64,000 nucleotides of DNA from Microbacterium sp. APC 3901 (lineage in GTDB: Bacteria > Actinomycetota > Actinomycetes > Actinomycetales > Microbacteriaceae). Below the pieces are notes generated by a model. The model was not told the origin of the DNA. It did not search any database and saw only the letters and a program-made list of their open reading frames with translations. This document shows, in pieces, positions 37,611 through 47,640 of the stretch; position 1 is the stretch's first letter, and the number at the start of each line of letters is the position of its first letter. The stretch covers positions 40,814-104,813 of the forward strand of contig NZ_JASDCU010000014.1 of the NCBI RefSeq assembly GCF_030407765.1, in the 5' to 3' direction. A program made the position numbers and the translations under genes.

Positions 37611-39014
37611 TCAGATGACGGCCGAACGGGGCATCTCGGCACGGGCCGCGGTGCCCCCGGACATGACGTCGTCCCAGGCGAGCCGCAGTCGATCCATCGC
37701 CTCGGCCGTGCGCTCCGGTGGCAGGGCGATCGGGATCCGCAGGCGCCTCTCGAGCACGCCACCCGTCGAAAACCGTGGCCCCGGCGGGAGGATCAGCCCG
37801 TGATCGCGCGCGGCCAGCGACAGCGCGGTCGATACCGGGGCGCCCAGGTCGAGCCAGGCGGAGAGGCCGCCGCTCGTCTGAGGCATGGAGATCGCCTCGA
37901 ACGATCTCAGCCCCGACGCCACGGCGTCACGACCGGTCTGCAGACGTGCCGCGACGTGCGCGGTCAGCGCCGGCATCTCCGTCAGCAGTTCGACGGCGAT
38001 GCACTGTTCGAGCAGTGCCGTGCCCAGTTCGAACGACGGACGGGTGGCGAGCAGGCGGGCCATCACCGAGCGGTCGGCCCGGATCCAGCCGATGCGCATG
38101 CCTCCCCAGGCGATCTTCGACATCGAGCCCAGGGTGATGATCTGCGGGCTGAACGCCGAGAACGGAAGCGGGGCCCAGCCTCGATCGATGTCGAGCTCCG
38201 CGGTCGTCTCATCGACGATCAGATGCGTGCCGACGCTGCGCGCCGTCGCGGCGATGCGTGACCGCTCTGGGTCCGAGAGCGTGGCCCCTGTGGGATTGTG
38301 GAAGTCGGGGATGAGGTACGCCAGATGAGGGCGCCCGCGCAGCAGTGTCTCGGTGAGATGACGCTCATCCCATCCGGTCACGTCCACCGGACTCGGCAGC
38401 AGCCGATAGCCGTGGCGGTGGAGCGCCTCGAGCGCGTGGGGGAAGGTCGGCTGCTCGACGAGTGCGCGCTCTCCTCGGCGGCCGATGGTGGCGAGTACCA
38501 GGTTCAACGCGTTGAGGGCGCCGGAGGTGATCATGATCTCGTCGGCATCCGTCGGCACTCCCCGCTCCCTGAAGCGCTGCGCGACGGACTCTCGCAGCTC
38601 GGGAAGGCCGCGCAGTGAATAGCCACTGGTGCCGCGCATGGCCGCGAGCCGGGGGAGCGAACGCACTGTCGCGTCGTACAGCCCCGGCGTCGAGTCCATC
38701 GACGCGATCGACAGGTCGATCGCCGACTCGTCTGGTGAGCCGTCCGTTGCGGTGGCCGCGTGCGGCAGAGTCACGCGGGTGCCGCCCCCGTGCAGGCGCG
38801 AGACGTAACCGTCGGCCTCGAGGAGGTCGTAGACGCGGGTGGTCGTGGAGCGTGAGCGTCGCAGCTCGAGTGCGAGTGCTCGCTCGCTCGGCAGCCGTTC
38901 GCCCACGGTGAGTCGACCGTCGAGGATCAACGCGCGGACATGCTCTGCGAGGGCCTTGGCTGTGGCGCCCGCGGCGTTGTGGGCACCGAGCTGTTGGACG
39001 AGCCGTGAGGTCAT
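37611..39014 (-). CDS. MocR-family regulator (GntR-HTH fused to aminotransferase domain)
   Basis: 467 residues. The N-terminal GntR-type winged helix covers about residues 15-80 (LAEHVRALILDGRLTVGERLPSERALALELRRSRSTTTRVYDLLEADGY-type sequence). A fold-type I aminotransferase domain follows, with IPDFHNPTGATLSDPER and the PLP lysine in ITLGSMSKIAWGGMRIGW. MocR proteins sense PLP or amino compounds and regulate the neighbouring gene. Divergent yczE partner and operator at 39032-39073. ATG 39014 chosen; upstream extension would overrun the operator. Confidence 0.9.
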   Translation of the reverse strand: MTSRLVQQLGAHNAAGATAKALAEHVRALILDGRLTVGERLPSERALALELRRSRSTTTRVYDLLEADGYVSRLHGGGTRVTLPHAATATDGSPDESAIDLSIASMDSTPGLYDATVRSLPRLAAMRGTSGYSLRGLPELRESVAQRFRERGVPTDADEIMITSGALNALNLVLATIGRRGERALVEQPTFPHALEALHRHGYRLLPSPVDVTGWDERHLTETLLRGRPHLAYLIPDFHNPTGATLSDPERSRIAATARSVGTHLIVDETTAELDIDRGWAPLPFSAFSPQIITLGSMSKIAWGGMRIGWIRADRSVMARLLATRPSFELGTALLEQCIAVELLTEMPALTAHVAARLQTGRDAVASGLRSFEAISMPQTSGGLSAWLDLGAPVSTALSLAARDHGLILPPGPRFSTGGVLERRLRIPIALPPERTAEAMDRLRLAWDDVMSGGTAARAEMPRSAVI

Positions 39015-39031
39015 GTCTCCAGCATGCCGCA

Positions 39032-39073
39032 AAGTGGCCTGAAGAAAGCAGGCCACTTCTCGCCGAGTGGTCT
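39032..39073. promoter_or_regulatory. MocR operator candidate
   Basis: A perfect inverted repeat, AAGTGGCCTG (39032-39041) and CAGGCCACTT (39049-39058), is separated by seven bases. A further direct copy, AGTGGTCT, lies at 39066-39073, 33 bases (three helical turns) from AGTGGCCT at 39033. It sits between the divergent mocR and yczE starts, where MocR proteins bind direct and inverted repeats. Confidence 0.7.
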
Positions 39074-39109
39074 CGTCGACTGGACGCATGACTGGGCCAG
39101 CATGGAGAG

Positions 39110-39775
39110 ATGCAGCTTCGTTCCCTCTTCCTCCCGATCAGTGCCACCAGTCGACGCGACGTCGTCGAGCGTGTCGCGCAGCTGCTGGTCGGGCTCTTCC
39201 TCTACGGCGTCGCTCTCGGTCTGATGGTGCGTGGCGGCATCGGCGTCGCGCCGTGGGACGTCCTCGCGCTCGGCGTCTCCGGGCAGACGGGGATCGGATA
39301 CGGCGTCGTCACCGTGCTGGTCTCGGTGCTCGTGCTGCTGCTGTGGATCCCGCTGCGGCAGCGTGTCGGTCTCGGCACCGTGCTCAATGCACTGCTCGTC
39401 GGACCCAGCGCCGACCTGGCTCTCGCCGTCATTCCCGCGCCGCCGTCGATCTGGGTCGGCGCTCCGATGCTCGTGGCCGGGCTCGTGCTGCTCGCGTTCG
39501 CCACCGGGCTCTACATCGCAGCGGACTTCGGCCCCGGCCCGAGGGACGGCCTGATGACCGGGCTCGTCGGCCGTACCGGCTGGCCGGTATGGCTCGTTCG
39601 CACACTGATCGAGGGGAGTGTCCTGCTGGTCGGCTTCCTGCTCGGCGGGCCGGTGGGCGTCGGAACCGTGCTCTTCGCCTTCGGCGTGGGTCCGCTGATC
39701 GGCTGGTTCCTGCCGTGGACCACCCGCGTCCGCGCGGCGAGGTCACGGCAGCTCTCGCAGGTGACCGCACACTAG
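39110..39775 (+). CDS. YczE-type integral membrane protein
   Basis: 221 residues, about five or six membrane segments. LFLYGVALGLMVRGGIGVAPWDVLALGVS near residue 28 and YIAADFGPGPRDGLMTGL near 135 are the duplicated G-x-x-P-W/R-D motifs of the YczE/YitT-like family. Such genes usually sit divergent to a MocR regulator, as here. Substrate unknown. ATG 39110 with GGAGAG immediately upstream (short spacing). Confidence 0.85.
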   Translation: MQLRSLFLPISATSRRDVVERVAQLLVGLFLYGVALGLMVRGGIGVAPWDVLALGVSGQTGIGYGVVTVLVSVLVLLLWIPLRQRVGLGTVLNALLVGPSADLALAVIPAPPSIWVGAPMLVAGLVLLAFATGLYIAADFGPGPRDGLMTGLVGRTGWPVWLVRTLIEGSVLLVGFLLGGPVGVGTVLFAFGVGPLIGWFLPWTTRVRAARSRQLSQVTAH

Positions 39776-39793
39776 ACCTAGACCGGCAGAGAC

Positions 39794-39830
39794 GAGAGCG
39801 GCCCCCGGGTAGTACCCGGGGGCCGCTCTC
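39794..39830. terminator. Strong bidirectional terminator between yczE and fabF
   Basis: GAGAGCGGCCCCCGGGT pairs with ACCCGGGGGCCGCTCTC around an AGT loop, a 17-base perfect stem between two convergent genes. Confidence 0.92.
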
Positions 39831-39845
39831 TGTCGTCGCTGCGTC

Positions 39846-41084
39846 TCAGTCAGCGCTCGCGAAGACGGCGACGGCGTTGTGGCCGCCGAAACCGAAGGAG
39901 TTGCTGATCGCGTAGAGCTGGCCGTCGCCGAGGGGCTGCGCCTCGCCGGAGAGGCGGAACGGCACCGCCGGGTCAGGCTCCGTCATGTTGATCGTCGGCG
40001 GGGCGATCCGGTCGCGCAGCGCGAGCAGCGCGAAGATGGCCTCGAGCGCGCCCGTGCCGCCGAGCAGATGGCCGGTCGACGCCTTGGTGGCCGAGACGGG
40101 GATCTCATCGATCCGCTCGCCGAAGACCTTCTTGAGCGCGACGTATTCGTTGGGGTCTCCCACGGGCGTCGACGTCGCGTGCGCGTTGATGTGGGCGATC
40201 TGGTCGGCGGTGATGCCGGCCTCATCGAGCGCCTGCGTGACGGCGCGTGCGGCGCCGGTGCCCTCGGGGTCGTTGCCCGTGATGTGATACGCGTCGGCGG
40301 TGACGCCACCGCCGAGCACGTAGCCGTAGATCTTGGCACCGCGTGCCTTGGCGTGCTCCTCGGTCTCGAGGATGAGAGCGGCTGCACCCTCGCCCATGAC
40401 GAAGCCGTCACGGTCGATCGCGCCGGGACGCGACGCGGTGGCCGGGTCGTCATTGCGGCGGGACAGAGCCTGGGCCGAAGCGAACGATGCCATCGTGATC
40501 GGGTGGATGGCAGATTCGGTGCCACCGGCGATCACGACGTCGGCAAGACCGTCCTGCAGGTGGTGGAAGGCATGGATGATCGACTCGGTGCTGGACGCGC
40601 AGGCGCTGACGACGGTCTGCGCGTATGCGCGAGCCTGGAACTGCAGCGACAGGTTGCCGGCCGCGGCGTTCGGCATCAGCATCGGGACGGTCAGTGGCAT
40701 CACACGGCGGGGGCCCTTCTCACGCAGGGTGTCCCACGCGTCGAGCAGGGTCCAGAGGCCGCCGATGCCGGTGGCGAAGTCGACTCCGAGGCGCTCGGGA
40801 GCGACCTCGGGAGAACCGGCATCCGCCCAGGCCTCGCGTGCCGCGATGAGCGCGAACTGGGAGGAGGGGTCGAGCCGCTTCGCCTCGTGGCGGGGCAGGA
40901 CCTCTTCGGGGCGGACGATCGCCTCGGCGGCGAAGGTGACGGGCAGTTCGTACTGCTGCACCCAGTCGTGCTCGAGGGTACGGGTGCCGGACTTTCCTGC
41001 GAGCAGGTTCGTCCAGTTCTCGGGAGCTGTCCCGCCGATGGCGGACGTGGCGCCGATGCCGGTGACGACGATGCGCTTGGTCAT
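39846..41084 (-). CDS. fabF: Beta-ketoacyl-ACP synthase II
   Basis: Elongating condensing enzyme of type II fatty acid synthase. 412 residues. Cys-His-His triad visible: VVSACASSTESI near residue 165, HINAHATSTPVGDP near 300 and KASTGHLLGGTGALEAIF near 335. N-terminus KRIVVTGIGATSAIG. Last gene of fabD-fabH-acpP-fabF, separated from acpP by a strong hairpin. Confidence 0.95.
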   Translation of the reverse strand: MTKRIVVTGIGATSAIGGTAPENWTNLLAGKSGTRTLEHDWVQQYELPVTFAAEAIVRPEEVLPRHEAKRLDPSSQFALIAAREAWADAGSPEVAPERLGVDFATGIGGLWTLLDAWDTLREKGPRRVMPLTVPMLMPNAAAGNLSLQFQARAYAQTVVSACASSTESIIHAFHHLQDGLADVVIAGGTESAIHPITMASFASAQALSRRNDDPATASRPGAIDRDGFVMGEGAAALILETEEHAKARGAKIYGYVLGGGVTADAYHITGNDPEGTGAARAVTQALDEAGITADQIAHINAHATSTPVGDPNEYVALKKVFGERIDEIPVSATKASTGHLLGGTGALEAIFALLALRDRIAPPTINMTEPDPAVPFRLSGEAQPLGDGQLYAISNSFGFGGHNAVAVFASAD

Positions 41085-41131
41085 GTGTGGTTCCTTGTCA
41101 GGCGGGTCGAGCAGAGAGCGGGCAAGGCGGA

Positions 41132-41166
41132 GGATGCCACCCCCCGACGGTGCGGGGGTGGCATCC
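41132..41166 (-). terminator. Intercistronic hairpin between acpP and fabF
   Basis: A 13-base perfect stem: GGATGCCACCCCC (41132-41144) with GGGGGTGGCATCC (41154-41166), eight bases after the acpP stop. On the minus strand it is followed by TCCGCCTTGCC with no U-run, so it looks more like an attenuator or 3'-end stabiliser that raises acpP over fabF than a full terminator. Confidence 0.7.
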
Positions 41167-41174
41167 TTCGAGGA

Positions 41175-41423
41175 TTACTCCTGGCCTGCGACGATGAAGT
41201 TGACAGCGTCGCCGACGGTCTTGAGGTTCTTGACCTCGTCGTCGGGGATGGTGACGCCGAACTTCTCTTCTGCGTTGACGACGATCGTCATCATCGAGAT
41301 CGAGTCGATGTCGAGGTCGTCGGTGAACGACTTCTCGAGGGCGACCTCGGATGCGTTGATGCCGGTCTCGTCGGTGATGAGCTCTGCGAGGCCTGCGAGG
41401 ACCTCATCGTTGGTGAAAGCCAT
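41175..41423 (-). CDS. acpP: Acyl carrier protein
   Basis: 82 residues, acidic. The phosphopantetheine attachment motif is DLDIDSISMMTIVVNAEEKFGV, with Ser about 42 (DSI in place of the common DSL). It carries the growing acyl chain for FabD, FabH and FabF encoded around it. Good ribosome-binding site AAGAGGAAG upstream of ATG 41423. Confidence 0.96.
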   Translation of the reverse strand: MAFTNDEVLAGLAELITDETGINASEVALEKSFTDDLDIDSISMMTIVVNAEEKFGVTIPDDEVKNLKTVGDAVNFIVAGQE

Positions 41424-41491
41424 GTGGTCTTCCTCTTTCTTGCGGGTTGTATTCGGAACCGTGGAACAGTCTAGGGAAAGTCGGCGCGTTC

Positions 41492-42493
41492 TCAGGGGAG
41501 GACGACGACCTGAGCGGCGAACACGAGTCCGGCGCCGAAGCCGATCTGCAGGGCGAGACCGCCCGAGAGCTCGGGGTGCTCGGCCATCAGACGGTGGCTA
41601 GCGAGCGGGATGGACGCCGCCGATGTGTTGCCGGTGGTCTCGATGTCGCGCGCGATCACAGTGGACTCCGGCAGCTTCAGCTGCTTGGCGAACTCGTCGA
41701 TGATGCGCATGTTCGCCTGGTGCGGGATGAACGCGGCGATGTCACCCGGCTCGACGCCTGCCTTGTCGAGTGCCTCGCGGGCGACCTTCGCCATCTCCCA
41801 GACAGCCCAGCGGAAGACCGTCTGTCCTTCCTGGCGCAGGGTCGGCCACGGCACCTCGCCGTCGCGGAACTCGGTGAGGGTCGCGTTCATGCCGACCGCG
41901 TCGGCCTTCGACCCGTCGGATCCCCACACCGCAGGGGCGATGCCCGGCGTGTCGCTCGGTCCGATGAGGGCTGCTCCCGCGCCGTCGCCGAGCAGGAACG
42001 AGATGCTCCGGTCGGCCGGGTCGACGACGTCCGACAGCTTCTCGGTGCCGATCACGAGTGCGTAGCGTGCCGCTCCCGACCTGATCAGCGCGTCTGCCTG
42101 CGTGATCGCATAGGCGTAGCCGGCGCAGGCCGCGTTGACGTCATAGGCGGCAGCGGGGTTGGCACCGACGCGGTCGGCCACGATCGCCGAGACCGACGGC
42201 GACTGCTTCGGGTTGCTGATGGTGGCGACGATCACGAGATCGACCTGGTCGGCGGGGATGCCGGACTTCGCGATGGCCTCCGCGCCGGCGATCGCGGCGA
42301 GGTCGATCGCATCCGTTCCCTTGTCTGCCCGCACGCGGGTGACGATGCCGGTGCGCTGACGGATCCACTCGTCGCTCGAGTCGATCGGCCCGATCAGGTC
42401 GTCGTTCGGCACGGCGTTCTCGCCGCGGGCTGCACCGAAGGAGTAGATCCGCGTGTAGGCGGGACCGGTGATCTGGTTCAGGATGGGGCTCAT
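41492..42493 (-). CDS. fabH: Beta-ketoacyl-ACP synthase III
   Basis: Starts fatty acid synthesis from an acyl-CoA primer and malonyl-ACP. 333 residues. Catalytic Cys in DVNAACAGYAYAIT near residue 121, His in FIPHQANMRIIDEF near 262, Asn in ETTGNTSAASIPLA near 292. ATG 42493 overlaps the fabD stop. Confidence 0.95.
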   Translation of the reverse strand: MSPILNQITGPAYTRIYSFGAARGENAVPNDDLIGPIDSSDEWIRQRTGIVTRVRADKGTDAIDLAAIAGAEAIAKSGIPADQVDLVIVATISNPKQSPSVSAIVADRVGANPAAAYDVNAACAGYAYAITQADALIRSGAARYALVIGTEKLSDVVDPADRSISFLLGDGAGAALIGPSDTPGIAPAVWGSDGSKADAVGMNATLTEFRDGEVPWPTLRQEGQTVFRWAVWEMAKVAREALDKAGVEPGDIAAFIPHQANMRIIDEFAKQLKLPESTVIARDIETTGNTSAASIPLASHRLMAEHPELSGGLALQIGFGAGLVFAAQVVVLP

Positions 42494-43410
42494 GCGGCTT
42501 CTCCGTTCAGCAGCGCGACGGCCGCATCGAGATCTTCGGGGGTCTTCACGGCCACGGACGGGATTCCGCGCAGTCCGCGCTTGGCGAGACCCGTGAGAGC
42601 GCCGGCGGGCGCGAGTTCGATCAGACCGGTGATGCCGTGGTCGGCGAACGAGGTCATGCAGAGGTCCCACCGCACGGGCGATGACACCTGGTCGACGAGG
42701 TAGCTCAGGGCCTGTGCTCCGTCGGTGACGACGGATCCGTCGCGGTTGGACCACAGCGTGATCTCGGGGTCGGCCGGAGCCACCGTCGCGACCGCGTCGC
42801 GCAGGGCGGCGACGGCTGGCGCCATGTACGACGTGTGGAACGCGCCGGCCACCTGCAGCGGGATCACGCGCGTGCCCTTGACGGGTTCGGAGGAGAGGGC
42901 GTCGAGCCCTGCGAGCTCACCGGCGACGACGAGCTGGCCGCCGCCGTTGTAGTTGGCGGGGGAGAGGCCGAGCTCGGTGAGACGTGTGAGGACCGTCTCC
43001 TCATCGCCCCCCAACACAGCGCTCATGCCTGTGGGGGTCTGTGCCGCCGCGTCGGCCATGGCGCGACCTCGGATTCCCACGAGTCGCATGCCGGTCTCGG
43101 CGTCGATCACGCCGCTGCCGACGAGTGCGGCGATCTCGCCGACCGAGTGTCCGGCGATTCCGTCGGCTCGACGACCGGCACGTCCGCTGAGGGCGTCGGC
43201 CGCGATCAGGGATGCGGCGACGATCAGAGGCTGAGCGATGCGCGTGTCGCGGATCGTGTCTGCATCCGACACCGTGCCGTGCTGCTGGAGGTCGACCTCT
43301 GCCGCCTCGGAGAACGCGGCGAGGGTGTCTGCCACACCGTCGAGCTCGAGCCAGGGGGAGAGGAAACCGGGGGTCTGCGAGCCCTGTCCAGGGCATACGA
43401 CGACAATCAC
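42490..43410 (-). CDS. fabD: Malonyl-CoA:ACP transacylase
   Basis: Loads malonyl groups on ACP. 306 residues. VCPGQGSQTPGFLSPWLEL at the N-terminus, catalytic Ser in ADGIAGHSVGEIAALVGSG near residue 86, LQVAGAFHTSYMAPA near 187. GTG 43410 chosen: an ATG at 43458 would add 16 residues that overlap a TGGAT-G-ATCCA inverted repeat in the regulatory region. ATGA coupling with fabH. Confidence 0.93.
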   Translation of the reverse strand: MIVVVCPGQGSQTPGFLSPWLELDGVADTLAAFSEAAEVDLQQHGTVSDADTIRDTRIAQPLIVAASLIAADALSGRAGRRADGIAGHSVGEIAALVGSGVIDAETGMRLVGIRGRAMADAAAQTPTGMSAVLGGDEETVLTRLTELGLSPANYNGGGQLVVAGELAGLDALSSEPVKGTRVIPLQVAGAFHTSYMAPAVAALRDAVATVAPADPEITLWSNRDGSVVTDGAQALSYLVDQVSSPVRWDLCMTSFADHGITGLIELAPAGALTGLAKRGLRGIPSVAVKTPEDLDAAVALLNGEAA

Positions 43411-43522
43411 AACCCCAGTCTGCCAACGATCTGCCCTGAGTGGTGGATGATCCATCACAAGATTCGAGAAAACCCTTGTGTGTGGCGTACAGCTGATCGG
43501 TGCACGGAGTGTCGAGGGCTGA

Positions 43523-44728
43523 TCAGCGCGACGGACGTCGCAGGGGAGCCCGACGGCGGACCTGCTCTGCTGCGCCGATCGAGCCGAGGATGAGCGCGGT
43601 CTGAAGGATCAGAGCCTCGCGAGGACCCGTGGCGTCCCAGCCGATGACCTCGCTGACGCGCTTCAGGCGATAGCGCACCGTGTTCGGGTGCACGAACAGC
43701 TCGCGGGCGGTCGCCTCGAGGGAACGGCCGTTGTCGAGGTAGCTCCAGAGGGTGGTCACGAGATCGGTGGAGTGCGCCTGCAGCGGTCGGTAGATGCGCT
43801 CGATCAGTGTCTGCTTGGCGAGCGGGTCGCCCGCGAGCGCGCGCTCGGGAAGGAGATCGTCTGCGTCGACCGGGCGAGGAGCACTGCGCCAGGCACGGGC
43901 GACGGCGAACCCCGCAAGGGCCGCGCGAGCACTCTGGCTCGCGTCGACGAGCGCGGCGACCGCAGGGCCGAGCACGACGTAGCCGGGGCCGAACGACGGC
44001 TCGAGACGCGTGGCGATCTCTTCGAAGCCGAGTTCTTCCTCTTCACCTTCGACGGGCTCCTGGCCTGCGACACGCGCACGGCCGATCACGAGCACGAGTC
44101 GGGATCCCTGCACGCCGATGAGCACATCGACCGCGAGCTTGCGCGCTGTGCGACGTACGAGATCGACGTCGAACTGAGGGGGTGTCGTGCCGACCAGCAC
44201 AGCGACCTCTCCATGACCGTGCCAGCCCAGGGCGGCGATCCGGCTCGGCAGCTCTTCGTCCGCTTCGCCGGTGAGGATGGAGTCGACGACGAGTGCTTCG
44301 AGCCTGGCATCCCACAGGCCGCGCGCTTCAGCGGCTCTGGCGTAGACGTCGGCCGCGGCGAAGGCCACGTCGCGTGAGTAGAGCAGGATCGCCTCTCGGA
44401 GATCCGCGCCCCGTCCGGCGACGCGCTCTTCGGTCACCTCGACGGTGACCCGGATGAGCTGCAAGGTCTGCTGCAGACTGACGCTGCGCAGCAGCTCTCT
44501 GGGTGCGGCCGCGAAGATGTCGGCGGCGATCCATGGCGTCGACGTCGGATCCTCGTACCACTGGATGAACGACGTGATGCCCGCCTGAGCCACCAGCCCG
44601 ACCGCAGAGCGGCGGGCTGGTGGCATGTCGGCGTACCACGGGAGGGTGTCCTCGAGCCGCTTGATGGTCACCGAGGCGATGTCGCCCGAGATCCTGCGCA
44701 GCCAGGTGAGCGTGGCGGACTTGTCCAT
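43523..44728 (-). CDS. fasR: Fatty-acid synthesis regulator FasR (PucR/CdaR type)
   Basis: 401 residues. Long N-terminal sensory region (ADMPPARRSAVGLVAQAGITSFIQWYEDP), central GGDEF-like degenerate domain and a C-terminal PucR helix-turn-helix, SLEATARELFVHPNTVRYRLKRVSEVIG, near residues 340-370. FasR of Streptomyces coelicolor, encoded next to fabD, activates the fabD-fabH-acpP-fabF operon; same position here. ATG 44728 chosen; ATG 44779 would overlap aceE. A 112-base gap before fabD should hold its target. Confidence 0.88.
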   Translation of the reverse strand: MDKSATLTWLRRISGDIASVTIKRLEDTLPWYADMPPARRSAVGLVAQAGITSFIQWYEDPTSTPWIAADIFAAAPRELLRSVSLQQTLQLIRVTVEVTEERVAGRGADLREAILLYSRDVAFAAADVYARAAEARGLWDARLEALVVDSILTGEADEELPSRIAALGWHGHGEVAVLVGTTPPQFDVDLVRRTARKLAVDVLIGVQGSRLVLVIGRARVAGQEPVEGEEEELGFEEIATRLEPSFGPGYVVLGPAVAALVDASQSARAALAGFAVARAWRSAPRPVDADDLLPERALAGDPLAKQTLIERIYRPLQAHSTDLVTTLWSYLDNGRSLEATARELFVHPNTVRYRLKRVSEVIGWDATGPREALILQTALILGSIGAAEQVRRRAPLRRPSR

Positions 44729-44759
44729 GCCGCGCGAAGAGGAACCCGTCACCGATGGC

Positions 44760-47486
44760 TCAGCTTTCGCCGCCCGCATTGCCGCTGGTGCCGGCGTTCA
44801 CGTCGTGCAGGCTGTACTTCTGGATGGCCTGCGCGGCGAGCGAACGGTCGACGACCCCGTCTTCGGCGAGCGACTGCAGCGTGCGGACGACGATCGACGG
44901 GCCGTCGATCTTGAAGAAGCGACGAGCGGCTGCACGCGTGTCGGAGAAGCCGAAGCCGTCGGCGCCCAGCGTGGCGAAACGCTGCGGGACCCACGGACGG
45001 ATCTGGTCCTGCACGGCGTGCATGAAATCACTCACGGCGACGACCGGACCCTCGGCGCCCTGCAGCTTCTGCGTGAGGTACGCGGTGCGGGGCTCCTCTT
45101 CGGGGTGGAGGAAGTTGTGCTCGTCGGCGGCGAGGCCGTCGCGGCGCAGCTCGGTCCAGGATGTGACCGACCAGACATCGGCGATCACGCCCCAGTCGTT
45201 CTTCAGCAGCTCCTGTGCCTCGAGTGCCCAGGCGAGTCCGACACCCGACGCGAAGAGCTGTGCGCGGGGGCCGTCTCCTTCGCCGACCGACACGCGGTGG
45301 ATGCCGCGCACGATGCCGTCGACGTCGACATTCTCCGGCTCCGCGGGCATCACCATCGGCTCGTTGTAGAGCGTGATGTAGTACATGACGTTCGGGTCTT
45401 CGTGGTTGCCGCCGTACATGCGCTCGAGACCGGAGCGCATGATGTGCGCGATCTCGTAGCCGTAGGCAGGGTCGTACGAGACCGTCGCCGGGTTGGTGGC
45501 CGCGAGCAGGTGCGAGTGGCCGTCGGCGTGCTGCAGGCCCTCACCCGTGAGGGTGGTGCGGCCGGCCGTGGCTCCCATGATGAACCCGCGGGCCATCTGG
45601 TCGCCGGCGGCCCACTGGGCGTCACCCGTGCGCTGGAATCCGAACATCGAGTAGAAGAGGTAGACCGGGATCAGCGGCTCGCCGTGCGTGGCATACGAGG
45701 TGCCCGCCGCGGTGAACGCCGCGAGTGCGCCGGCCTCGTTGATGCCGACGTGCACGATCTGACCCTGCGGGCTCTCCTTGTAGGCCAGGAGGAGCTCACG
45801 GTCGACCGACGTGTAGTGCTGGCCGTTCGGGTTGTAGATCTTCGCCGAGGGGAAGTACGCGTCCATGCCGAACGTGCGGGCCTCGTCGGGGATGATCGGC
45901 ACGATGCGGTGGCCGAAGTCCTTCGAGCGCAGCAGATCCTTGAGCAGACGGACGAAAGCCATCGTCGTCGCGATCTCCTGGGTGCCCGAGCCCTTCTTGG
46001 GCAGCGCGTACGCCGCGTCGTCGGGGAGCGACAGGCCGACGTGCGTCGAGCGACGCTCCGGCAGGAAGCCACCGAGGGCGTTGCGACGTTCGAGCATGTA
46101 CTGGATCGTCTCGTCCTGGGGACCCGGGTTGTAGTACGGGGGCAGGTACGGGTTCTCCTCTAGCTGCGCATCCGTGATCGGGATGTGCATCGCGTCACGG
46201 AACGTCTTGAGGTTGTCGAGCGTCATCTTCTTCATCTGGTGGGTCGCATTGCGGCCCTCGAAGTGCGGACCCAGGCCGTAGCCCTTGACGGTCTTGGCGA
46301 GGATGACGGTGGGCTTGCCCTTGTGCTCGGTCGCGGCCTTGAACGCGGCGTAGACCTTGCGGTAGTCGTGTCCACCGCGCTTGAGGTTCCAGATGTCGTC
46401 GTCGGAGTAGTCCTTGACCAGGGCAGCTGCGCGCTCGTCGCGGCCGAAGAAGTGCTCGCGGACGTAGGCGCCGGACTCGGCCTTGTAGGTCTGGTAGTCA
46501 CCGTCAGGGGTGACGTTCATCAGGTTGAGCAGAGCGCCCTCGGTGTCGCGGGCGAGCAGGTCGTCCCACTCGCGGCCCCAGACGACCTTGATGACGTTCC
46601 AGCCGGCGCCGCGGAAGAACGACTCGAGCTCCTGGACGATCTTGCCGTTGCCTCGCACCGGTCCGTCGAGACGCTGCAGGTTGCAGTTGACGATGAAGGT
46701 GAGGTTGTCGAGGCCCTCGTTGGCTGCGACCTGCAGCTGACCGCGGCTCTCGACCTCGTCCATCTCGCCGTCGCCGAGGAACGCCCAGACGTGGGATTCG
46801 GAGGTGTCCTTGATGCCGCGGTTCTCGAGGTACTTGTTCGACATCGCCTGGTAGATGGCGTTGATCGGACCGAGGCCCATCGAGACGGTCGGGAACTGCC
46901 AGTACTCCGGCATCAGACGCGGGTGCGGGTACGAGGGGATGCCGTACGGCGCGTGCGACTTCTCCTGGCGGAATCCGTCGAGCTGGTCTTCGCTCAGGCG
47001 GCCCTCGAGGTAGGAACGGGCGTACGTGCCGGGGGAGGCGTGGCCCTGCACGAAGATCTGGTCTCCGCCGCCCGGGTTGTCGAGACCCTTGAAGAAGTGG
47101 TTGAAGCCCACCTCGTAGAGGGCGGCCGACGACGCGTAGGTCGAGATGTGTCCGCCGACGCCGATGCCGGGGCGCTGTGCGCGGTGCACCGTGACGGCCG
47201 CATTCCAGCGGATCCACGCGCGGTAGCGGCGCTCGACCTCTTCGTCGCCCGGGAACTCGGGCTCGTTCTCGGGAGCGATCGTGTTGATGTAGTCCGTGGT
47301 CGGGACCATCGGCACGCCCAGGTGCAGCTCCTTCGAGCGCTTGAGCAGGCTGAGCATGATCTCGCGGCCACGGCCGTGACCCTTCGCGTCGACGAGCTCG
47401 TCGAGCGACTGCTGCCACTCGCCCGTCTCCTCCGGATCGCTGTCGAGGGGGCCCTGGGAATACGGATCCTGGTCGTGCACAGTCAC
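44760..47486 (-). CDS. aceE: Pyruvate dehydrogenase E1 component, homodimeric type
   Basis: TPP-dependent decarboxylase of the pyruvate dehydrogenase complex, giving acetyl-CoA. 908 residues, the family length. TPP motif [19 protein letters not shown]...[14 protein letters not shown] near residues 240-285, [22 protein letters not shown] near 100, and [15 protein letters not shown] 47486 has AAAGG eight bases upstream; an ATG at 47504 would add six residues. Directly upstream of fasR and the FAS II genes that use its product. Confidence 0.95.
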   Translation of the reverse strand: MTVHDQDPYSQGPLDSDPEETGEWQQSLDELVDAKGHGRGREIMLSLLKRSKELHLGVPMVPTTDYINTIAPENEPEFPGDEEVERRYRAWIRWNAAVTVHRAQRPGIGVGGHISTYASSAALYEVGFNHFFKGLDNPGGGDQIFVQGHASPGTYARSYLEGRLSEDQLDGFRQEKSHAPYGIPSYPHPRLMPEYWQFPTVSMGLGPINAIYQAMSNKYLENRGIKDTSESHVWAFLGDGEMDEVESRGQLQVAANEGLDNLTFIVNCNLQRLDGPVRGNGKIVQELESFFRGAGWNVIKVVWGREWDDLLARDTEGALLNLMNVTPDGDYQTYKAESGAYVREHFFGRDERAAALVKDYSDDDIWNLKRGGHDYRKVYAAFKAATEHKGKPTVILAKTVKGYGLGPHFEGRNATHQMKKMTLDNLKTFRDAMHIPITDAQLEENPYLPPYYNPGPQDETIQYMLERRNALGGFLPERRSTHVGLSLPDDAAYALPKKGSGTQEIATTMAFVRLLKDLLRSKDFGHRIVPIIPDEARTFGMDAYFPSAKIYNPNGQHYTSVDRELLLAYKESPQGQIVHVGINEAGALAAFTAAGTSYATHGEPLIPVYLFYSMFGFQRTGDAQWAAGDQMARGFIMGATAGRTTLTGEGLQHADGHSHLLAATNPATVSYDPAYGYEIAHIMRSGLERMYGGNHEDPNVMYYITLYNEPMVMPAEPENVDVDGIVRGIHRVSVGEGDGPRAQLFASGVGLAWALEAQELLKNDWGVIADVWSVTSWTELRRDGLAADEHNFLHPEEEPRTAYLTQKLQGAEGPVVAVSDFMHAVQDQIRPWVPQRFATLGADGFGFSDTRAAARRFFKIDGPSIVVRTLQSLAEDGVVDRSLAAQAIQKYSLHDVNAGTSGNAGGES

Positions 47487-47640
47487 GGGGGAGCCTTTCG
47501 TCAAGCTGGCAGGTCATGCCATTGAAACGGGAAGCGACGCGGGCAACCTTGTCGGTTGTACACAACGCGTGCCGCCCTCAGCCTATCCCCCTTCAACGAC
47601 ATCGGTGCGCATCGGGTCATCTGTAGACTGGAGGGCACCA

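Noticed and set aside
43411..43458. Longer fabD beginning at ATG 43458
   Set aside because: The added residues are not FabD-like and cover an inverted repeat in the control region; GTG 43410 fits the family.
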